Source: an uncultured Oscillospiraceae bacterium (GTDB taxonomy: Bacteria; Bacillota; Clostridia; Oscillospirales; Oscillospiraceae). From it: DNA of 53,480 bases. The notes below the pieces were generated by a model. It saw only the letters and a list, made by a program, of their open reading frames with translations. It was not told the origin of the DNA and made no database searches. Positions 44,602 through 52,221 of this stretch are shown in pieces (the stretch's first letter is position 1; each line of letters opens with the position of its first letter). Location of the stretch: positions 1 through 53,480 of the forward strand of contig CAKTJX010000015.1 in assembly GCA_934569045.1 (NCBI GenBank). The letters are read 5' to 3'. A program made the position numbers and the translations under genes.

Positions 44602-47060
44602 TGCTTTGCTCCTTCCTCCAGGACGGGGTGATCCTCCACCACATCCACATCGCCGGTGGCGATGGAGGCGTTGATCTGGCCCGTCAGGATGCCGTTGACC
44701 TCCGCGTCAATGACACCGCTGATGTAGCCCCGGACTCTGCCGTGGACATGCATGGTGCCGGAGGCCGTGCGGACCTTCCGATCCAGGGCGGGCATCTCAA
44801 AGCTGGTGCGCTCGATAATGGTATCGCCCAGCACCAGAATCTGGGGCAGCACTGCCAGAACCAGCACAATGGAAATGATGGTGCCACGGCCCAGGCAGTC
44901 GCCGATGGTGGCGATGACGGGGTTGGTGGTCATTACGGCAATCAGGCTGCCGGCGGCGGCCAGAATGGTGCCGGAGGTAAAGATGGTGGGGAAGGAGGCG
45001 TTCAGGGCCTCAATAATGGCCTGCTTGGGGGGATACTGGCCCTTCATCTCCGTATAGTGGCTGGAGATAACGATGGCGTAGTCGATGTTCGCGCCCATCT
45101 GAATGGAGTTGACGATCAGATAGCCCAGGAAGTACAGCGGGGTATTCTGAATGGCGGGCACGGAGAAGTTGATCCAGATACTGCCTTGAATCACCATGAT
45201 CAGCAGCACGGGCAGGCCCGCGGACTTGAAGGTGAACAGCAGGATCAGCATGACGAACAGGGCGGACAGCACGGAGATCAGCAGGTTGTCCTCAACGAAG
45301 GAGGAGCTCAGGTCAATGGCGCTGGTGCTGTTGCCCACGATGTAGAAGTTGTCGCCGTAGTAGCCGCGGACCAGGTCGTGGATATCGTCCATGAAAGCCG
45401 CGGTCTCGTCCCCCTCCTCCGGCAGGTCCAGGTAGACAACCATTCGGCTGTAGTCGTCGCTTTGCAGCTGCACCTTGGCCTGATCCAGCTGGTCGAAGAG
45501 ATCGTCCAGGGTGTCCTGGATTTCCCCGTCCAGCTTGATGTTGCCGTCATCCATCTGCTGCTTCAGGAACTGGAACATATCGAACAGGGGCACCTTGTAA
45601 GCGCTGATGCCGTTGATCAGCTCGCCGTACTGGCTGTTGTCCGTGGCGTAGGCGGTATAGAGCAGCTGGGCCACCTCATAATCCAGGCCCGCCAGTTCGG
45701 AGAACTGCCGGGGAGTCAGGGCGCTGGTGAGCACATAGCCGTCCATGGCCTCGATGTTGGCAAGGCCCATGGTGGATTTTACCCGGTCGTCCTTATCCAG
45801 GGTCTCCAGGATGGCACCCTCCTTTTCATAGTCCCCGGAGGGCACCATGACGGCCACCATGTTGCTGTAGCCGAAGGTGTGCTTGATCTTCTGCACGGCG
45901 ATCTGCTTCTCGCTCTGCTTGGCGGTGGTCAGATCGTTGAAGCTGTAGGCGTAGGGACATTTGTTCGCGAAGATGCAGGCAAACACCGTGACGGCTACAA
46001 ACAGAGGCGGCACGATGAAGCGGGTCTTCACATCGAATTTGCCGATGGCAGTGATCTTCGGCAGCAGCTCCTTGTGCTGGGTGCGGTCAATGCGCTTGGA
46101 GAACAGCACCAGCAGGCCTGGCATCAGGGTGAACACGGACAGCAGACTCAAAAGGATTGCCTTGATCAGCACGACAGCCATGTCGAGGCCGATGCCGAAG
46201 TGCATGAAGCCCAGGGCTGCCAGACCGGAAATGGTGGTCAGGGAGCTGGAGGAGATTTCCGGGATAGCCTTGCTCAGTGCCTCAATGCAGGCTTCCCGGG
46301 TATCCAGGGTGACGTGCTCGGCAGAGAACCGGTGGCACAGGATGATGGCGTAGTCAATGGCCAGGGCCAGCTGCAGCACCACGGTGACGGAGTTGGAGAT
46401 AAAGCTGATCTTGCCGCACAGGAAGTTGGTGCCCATATTCAGCAGAGCCGCCGCGCCGAAGGTCATCACCAGCACCGGCACCTCCATATAGGCCTTGGAG
46501 GTCAGGGTCAGCACCACCACGATGATCACGGCGGCGATCATGACGATGACGCCCATTTCCTTTGCCAGATCGGCGGAGGTATCCTCGCCCACGGTGGTAT
46601 CTACATAGCTGTCGTAGGGCTCCAGGAGCTCGTTGATCTTGTCCATGGCATCCAGGCTGATCTGATCCGTCTCCGTTCCGTCGAAGGAAACGTCCAGCAG
46701 GGCGGCGGTGCCCCGGTAGTGATCCTCGGTATCGTCAAAGGTCACCCGGGACACGCCCTCCAGGTCGGCAATCTGATCCGCCAGGGCCTGGGCCCGTTCC
46801 GGTGTCACGTTGGTGATCATCACCCGGGCGGAGCCATAGGTAATAAAGTTGTCGTTCATCACGGTCAGGCCCTGCCGGGTCTCCGTATCCTCCGGCAGGT
46901 AGGTGGTGATGTCGTTTTCCACCTCTACCCAGTTCCGGGAGAACAGGCTGAACACCAAAGCCACAATGTAGAGCAGGAAAAACAGGTTGCGCTTATCGAC
47001 AATAAACGAGGCAACCTTTTTCATCCCGCCGCCTTCGGCTTTTTTTTCTTCTTGTGCCAT
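44598..47060 (-). CDS. RND/MMPL-family transporter
   Basis: This 820-residue protein has two homologous halves, each with one helix, a large extracytoplasmic domain and a five-helix cluster. DYAI motifs occur in both halves (LALAIDYAIILCHRF and MGANIDYAIVISSHY), as in YdfJ/MmpL-type exporters driven by protons. The extracytoplasmic loops carry coiled stretches (QQMDDGNIKLDGEIQDTLDD). The last ~60 residues after the final helix (TASGTMHVHGRVRGYISGVI onward) show a short-period G/V/I pattern like a small beta-solenoid, unusual for MMPL. First gene of a two-gene operon with the GLUG protein, divergent from tetR. Cargo unknown; lipids or surface polymers are family-level options. Confidence 0.9.
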   Translation of the reverse strand: MAQEEKKAEGGGMKKVASFIVDKRNLFFLLYIVALVFSLFSRNWVEVENDITTYLPEDTETRQGLTVMNDNFITYGSARVMITNVTPERAQALADQIADLEGVSRVTFDDTEDHYRGTAALLDVSFDGTETDQISLDAMDKINELLEPYDSYVDTTVGEDTSADLAKEMGVIVMIAAVIIVVVLTLTSKAYMEVPVLVMTFGAAALLNMGTNFLCGKISFISNSVTVVLQLALAIDYAIILCHRFSAEHVTLDTREACIEALSKAIPEISSSSLTTISGLAALGFMHFGIGLDMAVVLIKAILLSLLSVFTLMPGLLVLFSKRIDRTQHKELLPKITAIGKFDVKTRFIVPPLFVAVTVFACIFANKCPYAYSFNDLTTAKQSEKQIAVQKIKHTFGYSNMVAVMVPSGDYEKEGAILETLDKDDRVKSTMGLANIEAMDGYVLTSALTPRQFSELAGLDYEVAQLLYTAYATDNSQYGELINGISAYKVPLFDMFQFLKQQMDDGNIKLDGEIQDTLDDLFDQLDQAKVQLQSDDYSRMVVYLDLPEEGDETAAFMDDIHDLVRGYYGDNFYIVGNSTSAIDLSSSFVEDNLLISVLSALFVMLILLFTFKSAGLPVLLIMVIQGSIWINFSVPAIQNTPLYFLGYLIVNSIQMGANIDYAIVISSHYTEMKGQYPPKQAIIEALNASFPTIFTSGTILAAAGSLIAVMTTNPVIATIGDCLGRGTIISIVLVLAVLPQILVLGDTIIERTSFEMPALDRKVRTASGTMHVHGRVRGYISGVIDAEVNGILTGQINASIATGDVDVVEDHPVLEEGAKQ

Positions 47061-47111
47061 TGCATTGGTTCCTTTCTTGTGGGATTTTATAGAGAAAAGT
47101 TTTCTTGAAAG

Positions 47112-47172
47112 CTGGGTTGTGTGTATAACTCCGAAGGGAAACTCTTAACCTTCCCCAAGAAGGGAAGGGTGG
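47112..47172. repeat. Family A repeat, degenerate copy A6
   Basis: GTGTATAACTCCGAAGGGAA and AACCTTCCCCAAGAAGGGAA keep the left end and stem; the right end is missing. It lies in the gap between the MMPL and tetR promoter regions. Confidence 0.55.
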
Positions 47173-47274
47173 AAATGCAATCCCAAAGTTACACCCTAGA
47201 ATATCATAGAATCCCCCAAGAAAAAATAGGCAAAGTGCCAGATTTGTTAAAAAAAGATTGGCATATTTCCTGCC

Positions 47275-47303
47275 TTGCCTGTTTGGCCGGGCCATGCTAT
47301 AAT
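47275..47303 (+). promoter_or_regulatory. tetR-family gene promoter
   Basis: TTGCCT, 17-base spacer, extended TGC TATAAT; 37 bases before the ATG. Confidence 0.75.
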
Positions 47304-47339
47304 ATATCGGTTACCGCACAGAAAGAGGAGGGGAGCGCC

Positions 47340-47936
47340 ATGCCCAGAGAACGGACGGAGAGGGCCATTATGCGGACCTTTCTGGAGCTGCTGAACCAGT
47401 ATCCGCTGGATAAGATCACGGTCAAGGACATCGTAACTGCCTGCTCCATCAGCCGCAATACCTTTTACTATCACTATCAGGATATCTATGACCTGCTGGG
47501 GGCTACCTTCGATGCCGTGGCGGAGCGGGTTTTGCAGGAGGATGCAACCACCTGGCAGGAGAGCCTGCGCTCCTGCACCCGGTTCGCCCTGGAAAACCGG
47601 CGGGCCGTGTACCATGTGTACCGCTCTGCCCACCGGGAGCAGCTGGAGCGCTACCTGTACCGGGTGACGGAGGAGCGGATGGATCATCTGATCCGGCACC
47701 TGACGGCGGATATGCCCATTCCGGAGGAGGATATCCACTATCTGACGCTCTTTTATAAGTGCGCCATTACCGGCATCCTGCTGGAGTGGCTCAATGCTGA
47801 CATGAAGGGCGATGTAGACCACCTGATTTCCCGCATGGGCACCCTGCTGGAGGGCAACCTCCGCCTGTCCCTGGAACGGACGGAAACGGAAAACAACCTT
47901 CCCCTTGGGGAAGGGGGACCGCGTAGCGGTGGATGA
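47340..47936 (+). CDS. TetR/AcrR family regulator with repeat-derived C-terminus
   Basis: This 198-residue protein has an N-terminal HTH (about 25-50: ITVKDIVTACSISRNTFYYH, HYQDIYDLL), the TetR signature, followed by a helical ligand/dimer domain. The ATG follows GAGGAGGGGAGCGCC. The last ~14 codons (NNLPLGEGGPRSGG) are translated from a family A repeat starting at 47894; the ancestral stop seems lost to the insertion. Being divergent from the MMPL/GLUG operon, it is the probable regulator of that exporter and of itself; no convincing operator palindrome was found. Confidence 0.88.
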   Translation: MPRERTERAIMRTFLELLNQYPLDKITVKDIVTACSISRNTFYYHYQDIYDLLGATFDAVAERVLQEDATTWQESLRSCTRFALENRRAVYHVYRSAHREQLERYLYRVTEERMDHLIRHLTADMPIPEEDIHYLTLFYKCAITGILLEWLNADMKGDVDHLISRMGTLLEGNLRLSLERTETENNLPLGEGGPRSGG

Positions 47937-48050
47937 GGGTGGTGCTCCGCGCAGCGAATCAAAAATAAACGATTGCCGGGGGCAATCGCACCATAAATAC
48001 ATCGATACGCAGAACCGATACGGAGAAAATTAAGGCGAATACGCAGAAGA
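47894..48050. repeat. Family A repeat, copy A7 (long, right part missing)
   Basis: It starts with the stem CAACCTTCCCCTTGGGGAAG, continues with GGTGCTCCGCGCAGCGAATC, hairpin GATTGCCGGGGGCAATC and the ACGCAGAACCGATACGGAG block, and stops near AAGGCGAATACGCAG. Same orientation as A4. Its first half codes the end of the TetR protein. Confidence 0.85.
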
Positions 48051-48069
48051 AACGAGGCAAACATTTCCC

Positions 48070-49428
48070 ATGGACACCGCAGAATTCTTTGGCAAGGAAC
48101 GCATCAGCAAAATCCTTTTGAAGCTGGCCCCGCCGGTGATGCTGGCCCAGTTGATTCAGGCTCTTTATAATATTGTGGACAGCTTGTTTGTAGGCAGGTA
48201 CTCGCAATCCGGCCTTACGGCGCTGTCCATTATTTACCCTTTGCAGCTGTTGATGATCGCCTTGGCGGTGGGCACCGGCGTGGGCATCAATACGGTGATG
48301 GCGGCGAAAATGGGCGTTGGCAGAACCGATGAGGCGGAGCAGTACGCCGGAGTGGGTACGCCACTGGCCGCCGTCATGTGGGCCCTGTTTGCATTGGTGT
48401 TCTACCTCTGCATGCCCGCCTACGCAAGAATGAGCACCGACTCTGCCGAGGTCATCGAAGAGGTGGTGCTCTACGGCCGCATTGTCTGCGTGCTGAGCTT
48501 CGGACTGTTTTTGGAGAGCGTGTGGACGAAGGTCTTGCAGGCCTGCGGGGACATGCGCACGCCTATGATCGCCCAGGTGGTGGGGGCCCTGCTCAATATG
48601 GCTCTGGACCCGCTGCTGATCTTTGGCATGTTCGGCCTGCCCCGGATGGGCATTGCCGGGGCGGCGGCGGCCACTGTGGCGGGGCAGATCGCGGCGGCGG
48701 CCATCGTGTTTCCCAGGGGCTTTCGCCGGTCCCCGGCGCTGAAGGTCTACCCCCATCATGTCAAAAAGATTTTCCACATGGGCCTGCCCAATATGCTGAT
48801 GCAGTCGGCCTATACCTTTTACATTTTCGGGCTGAATCTGGTTCTCGCCACCTTCTCCGATGCCGCTGTCACGGCATTGGGGCTCTATTATAAATGGCAG
48901 ACCTTTTTCTTCATCCCCCTGGGGGCCATGCAGACCTGCATTGTCCCGGTGATCAGCTTTAACTATGCCGCGAAGCAGCTAAGCCGCTGCAAGAAGACCC
49001 TGGTGGAGGCCCTGATTTTCGGCATGGGGCTTATGTTCATCGGAACACTCTGCTTTGTCTTCATCCCGGAGCAGATGCTCCATGTATTCACTCATGACGA
49101 GGCGGTAATCTCCATCTGCCGGGTGAGCTTCCCCATCCAGGGCATCAGCTTCATCCCCCTGGTGTCCTCCCTGACATTCCCAGTCTTCTTCCAGGCCGTG
49201 GGCTCCAGTCTGAAAAGCTCTCTGCTGACGGTGATCCGCACGGTGGTGCTCTTCGTCCCCCTGGGCTATCTTTTCTCCCGCTTCGGCCTGAACTACTTCT
49301 GGCTTACGTTCCCTGTGACAGAGGTCATCACTACCAGCGTGGGGGTGGTGTTTTATAGGAGGTTTTTGAGAAGGGAAGAGGCGGAACAACGGCTCCCCCT
49401 TGGGGAAGCTGGCAGGGCGAAGCCCTGA
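48070..49428 (+). CDS. MATE family efflux transporter with repeat-derived C-terminus
   Basis: This 452-residue protein has 12 hydrophobic segments in two MatE halves (ISKILLKLAPPVMLAQLIQA, IVDSLFVGRYSQSGLTALSI; second half HMGLPNMLMQSAYTFYIFGL). It is distinct in sequence from the MATE protein at 1.5 kb and closer to the NorM/VmrA-like group. No good Shine-Dalgarno is seen; only GAGG about 12 bases before the ATG, next to the end of repeat A7. The last ~11 codons (RLPLGEAGRAKP) come from repeat A8. Thus both gene borders are set by inverted copies of one repeat. Confidence 0.88.
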   Translation: MDTAEFFGKERISKILLKLAPPVMLAQLIQALYNIVDSLFVGRYSQSGLTALSIIYPLQLLMIALAVGTGVGINTVMAAKMGVGRTDEAEQYAGVGTPLAAVMWALFALVFYLCMPAYARMSTDSAEVIEEVVLYGRIVCVLSFGLFLESVWTKVLQACGDMRTPMIAQVVGALLNMALDPLLIFGMFGLPRMGIAGAAAATVAGQIAAAAIVFPRGFRRSPALKVYPHHVKKIFHMGLPNMLMQSAYTFYIFGLNLVLATFSDAAVTALGLYYKWQTFFFIPLGAMQTCIVPVISFNYAAKQLSRCKKTLVEALIFGMGLMFIGTLCFVFIPEQMLHVFTHDEAVISICRVSFPIQGISFIPLVSSLTFPVFFQAVGSSLKSSLLTVIRTVVLFVPLGYLFSRFGLNYFWLTFPVTEVITTSVGVVFYRRFLRREEAEQRLPLGEAGRAKP

Positions 49429-49704
49429 CTGATGAGGGGCGGTACAGGTTTACCGCCTGTACAACCCCAGGCGAATTCGTACCAGCCTAGCAAAGAAAAT
49501 AGTGTGAATTTGCCCACAGTTTCTCCGCATCGGTCCTGCATACCGATGTATTTATGGTGCGATTGCCCCCGGCAATCGTTTATTTTTGATTCGCTGCGCG
49601 GAGCACCACCCTCATCCCCCGCCACGGGCGGCCTACCTTCCCCAAGGGGAAGGTAGGAGCTTCCTTTTTTAGGGTATACGTTCAATCGGGCGCTCTATCA
49701 CTTC
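49388..49704. repeat. Family A repeat, copy A8 (long, inverse orientation)
   Basis: Contains in reverse order the A4/A7 modules: GGCGGTACAGGTTTACCGCC, GGCGAATTCGTACCAG, the GATTGCCCCCGGCAATC hairpin, GATTCGCTGCGCGGAGCACC, stem CCTTCCCCAAGGGGAAGG and the end GGGTATACGTTCAATCGGGC. About 150 bases are an inverted repeat of A7. Confidence 0.85.
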
Positions 49705-49752
49705 AACAAACCCCAATTTTCAGAGTATTTCCAAACCATCGTTTGTTTCTTG

Positions 49753-49781
49753 TTGACATCCCCTACCCCCTGTGCTACAAT
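49753..49781 (+). promoter_or_regulatory. Promoter of the cobalamin operon
   Basis: TTGACA, exactly 17 bases, TACAAT. The riboswitch starts within ten bases. Confidence 0.9.
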
Positions 49782-49787
49782 AGAGCC

Positions 49788-49985
49788 GAAAGTGAATACC
49801 AGTTTCAGTGCTCCCGGGCCGGTTGGGCTCTGGGGGAGAATAGGGAATCGGGTGCAACTCCCGAGCGGTACCGCCACTGTAAGCGCGGAGGCCGGAGCAT
49901 GGGGCGAAAGCCTGTCATTGGATTTTCCGAGAAGACATTGTTCCGGGCTGTGGATGCGTAAGTCAGGATACCTGCTGGAGCGGTT
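49788..49985 (+). promoter_or_regulatory. Cobalamin riboswitch
   Basis: The B12-box elements are clear: GGTGCAACTCCCGAGCGG, GTACCGCCACTGTAAGC (GCCACTG at 49873-49879) and the closing AAGTCAGGATACCTGC (49960-49975). It follows the promoter and precedes cbiA, so adenosylcobalamin should switch the cobalamin synthesis genes off. Boundaries are approximate. Confidence 0.95.
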
Positions 49986-50040
49986 TGTGTGTCAGACCCT
50001 GCAAGTACGGGGCCTCGGCAGCTTTTGGCGCAGAAAGACG

Positions 50041-50079
50041 GCTGCGGCAATTCTTTGGAAGGGTTGCCGCGGCTTTTTT
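50041..50079 (+). terminator. First terminator behind the riboswitch
   Basis: GCTGCGGCAA / TTGCCGCGGC stem (9 of 10 paired) followed by TTTTTT. Probable expression platform. Confidence 0.8.
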
Positions 50080-50156
50080 GATGCTTTGGTGCTGTGAATG
50101 TGGTTTCCCCCTTACCATCCATACAGATTGCCCGCCAAAGAATCCCTGCGTGCAGC

Positions 50157-50188
50157 GCGGGGGAGAAGCAATTCTCCCCCGCTTTTTT
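50157..50188 (+). terminator. Second terminator before cbiA
   Basis: GCGGGGGAGAA / TTCTCCCCCGC perfect 11-base stem closed by GCAA, followed by TTTTTT, 55 bases before the cbiA start. Confidence 0.85.
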
Positions 50189-50243
50189 AAGGAAAATCTG
50201 CCGCGGCGGTCAGTATGGCCGCTGCGGCTTTTGCGGTGATGCT

Positions 50244-51584
50244 ATGAAAAAGAATCTGCCAAGACTCCTGCTTGCGGGCACCAACAGCGGCTGCGGGAAG
50301 ACTACGTTGGTCTCCGGCCTCCTCTTTGCCCTGCGCCGCCGGGGGGAGAACCTGTGCGCCTTCAAGTGCGGGCCGGACTACATTGACCCCATGTTCCATG
50401 CCTCTGCCCTGCACACCCCCTGCCGGAACCTGGATCTGCAATTTGTGGACGAAAACACCCTGCGCTATCTCATGGCCCGGGGAAGCGAGGGCTTCTCTCT
50501 GGCGGTGGTGGAGGGGGTCATGGGCTATTACGATGGGGTGGGCCTCACCACCCAGGCCAGTTCCTACGCTGTGGCGAGGGCCACCGACACCCCTGCCGTG
50601 CTGGTGGTGGATGCCCGGGGGGCCGCCCACTCGGTGCTGGCGGTGATCCACGGCTTTCTGACCCTGCATCCGGACAGCGGCATCCGGGGGGTGATCCTCA
50701 ACCGGTGCTCCGCCATGTTCTACCCCAAGCTGCGGCAGGCCATTTTGGATACCTTCGGCGGCCGGGTGGTGCCCCTGGGCTATCTGCCGGTAATGAAGAA
50801 CTGCACCCTGGAGAGCCGCCATCTGGGGCTGATTACCGCCCAGGAAATGACGGATCTGCAGGAAAAACTGGCGCTTCTGGCGGATCAGATCGAAAAAAGT
50901 GTGGATATCCCCGGCCTGCTGGCCCTGGCGGCCTCCGCGCCGGAGCTGACCTGGGCCCAGCCCCGGCTGCCCAGCCCCGGCAGCCCTGTGCGCATCGCCG
51001 TGGCGCGGGACAAGGCCTTCTGCTTCTATTATGAGGACAACCTGGACCTTCTGCGATCCCTGGGGGCGGAGATCGTGCCCTTCTCGCCCATAGAGGATGC
51101 GTCCCTGCCGGAGAACGTCCAGGGCCTCTATCTCGGCGGCGGCTATCCGGAGCTCTATACCAAAGAACTGGCGGCCAACGAATCCATGCGCCGCGATATC
51201 CGCGGGGCCTTGGAAGGAGGGCTCCCCTGCATCGCCGAGTGCGGCGGCTTCCTTTACCTGCTGGAACAGCTGGACGGTGCGGATATGGTAGGCTTCCTGC
51301 CGGGGTCCGGACGCAATACCGGCAAGCTGGCAAGATTCGGTTATGTAAACCTAATAGCGGAGACGGACAATCTGCTCTGCGCGGCAGGGGAGCGCATCCC
51401 TGCCCACGAATTCCACTATTACGATACGGACAACAATGGGGCCGCGTTCCGGGCCCAGAAGGCGGACGGAAGAACCTGGGCCTGCGGCCACGGGGGAGAG
51501 CGGCTCTACGCGGGCTTCCCCCATTTCCATTTTTACGCCAAACCCACCATGGCCGCAAGGTTCCTGGACGCGTGCAGAAAGTAG
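50244..51584 (+). CDS. cbiA: Cobyrinic acid a,c-diamide synthase CbiA
   Basis: A 446-residue glutamine-dependent ATPase of the anaerobic cobalamin path that amidates the a and c carboxylates of (cobalt) cobyrinate. The P-loop AGTNSGCGKTT is at 11-21, CGPDYIDPMFH follows, and VVEGVMGYYDG is typical. The class I glutaminase domain has Cys333 (IAECGGFLYL) and a C-terminal HFHFYAKP His. ATG 50244 has only a weak ribosome site (GGTGATGCT); earlier in-frame starts would translate the terminator hairpin and are rejected. Confidence 0.95.
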   Translation: MKKNLPRLLLAGTNSGCGKTTLVSGLLFALRRRGENLCAFKCGPDYIDPMFHASALHTPCRNLDLQFVDENTLRYLMARGSEGFSLAVVEGVMGYYDGVGLTTQASSYAVARATDTPAVLVVDARGAAHSVLAVIHGFLTLHPDSGIRGVILNRCSAMFYPKLRQAILDTFGGRVVPLGYLPVMKNCTLESRHLGLITAQEMTDLQEKLALLADQIEKSVDIPGLLALAASAPELTWAQPRLPSPGSPVRIAVARDKAFCFYYEDNLDLLRSLGAEIVPFSPIEDASLPENVQGLYLGGGYPELYTKELAANESMRRDIRGALEGGLPCIAECGGFLYLLEQLDGADMVGFLPGSGRNTGKLARFGYVNLIAETDNLLCAAGERIPAHEFHYYDTDNNGAAFRAQKADGRTWACGHGGERLYAGFPHFHFYAKPTMAARFLDACRK

Positions 51585-51594
51585 GAGGAAAACA

Positions 51595-52221
51595 ATGCTG
51601 GAAATTGTAAAACCCATGGATATTGAAAAGCGGAGCTTTGAGATCATCACGGAGCTCCTGGGGGATACCCCCATTGCCCCGGAGAACGAGCTGGTTGTCA
51701 AGCGGGTGATCCATACCTCCGCGGACTTTGACTATGCCAAGAATCTGGTATTCTCCGAGGGGGCCGTGGCTAAGGGCATCGAGGCCCTGCGTTCCGGCTG
51801 TGATATCGTCACGGACACCCAGATGGCGAAGGCAGGCATCAACAAGACGATTTTAGGCAGGCTGGGCGGGGAAGTCCACTGCTTCATGTCTGACCCGGAT
51901 GTGGCAGCGGAGGCCAAGGAACGGGGCATCACCCGGGCCATTGTCTCCATGGAGCGGGCGGCAAAGTTGGACAAGCCCTGCATCTTCGCCATCGGCAACG
52001 CCCCCACAGCCCTGATTTCTATCAAAGAGCAGATGGAGGCAGGGGCGCTGCACCCGGCGCTGATCATCGGCGTGCCCGTGGGCTTTGTGAACGTGGTGGA
52101 GAGCAAGGAGCTGATCATCGAGTCCGGCCTTGCTCCCTACATCGTGGCCCGGGGACGGAAGGGCGGCAGCAACGTGGCCGCCGCCATCTGCAACGCCATG
52201 CTGTACCAGATCACAAGATAA
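51595..52221 (+). CDS. cbiC: Cobalt-precorrin-8 methylmutase CbiC
   Basis: This 208-residue enzyme moves the C-11 methyl of precorrin-8 to C-12, giving cobyrinate. The catalytic His40 is in VIHTSADFDYAKNL; VTDTQMAKAGINK, AIGNAPTALISI and VPVGFVNVVESKE complete the family pattern. ATG 51595 follows GTAGGAGGAAAACA, 10 bases after cbiA. It overlaps cbiD by one base. Confidence 0.97.
   Translation: MLEIVKPMDIEKRSFEIITELLGDTPIAPENELVVKRVIHTSADFDYAKNLVFSEGAVAKGIEALRSGCDIVTDTQMAKAGINKTILGRLGGEVHCFMSDPDVAAEAKERGITRAIVSMERAAKLDKPCIFAIGNAPTALISIKEQMEAGALHPALIIGVPVGFVNVVESKELIIESGLAPYIVARGRKGGSNVAAAICNAMLYQITR

Noticed and set aside
44601..47108. 835-codon open frame antisense to the MMPL gene
   Set aside because: Long only because of codon bias on the real strand; the translation is H/Q/G-rich low complexity.
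47225..47275. TetR operator: TGCCA ... TGGCA near the tetR promoter
   Set aside because: Arms are only five bases with an 18-base gap and lie upstream of the -35 box; too weak to claim.
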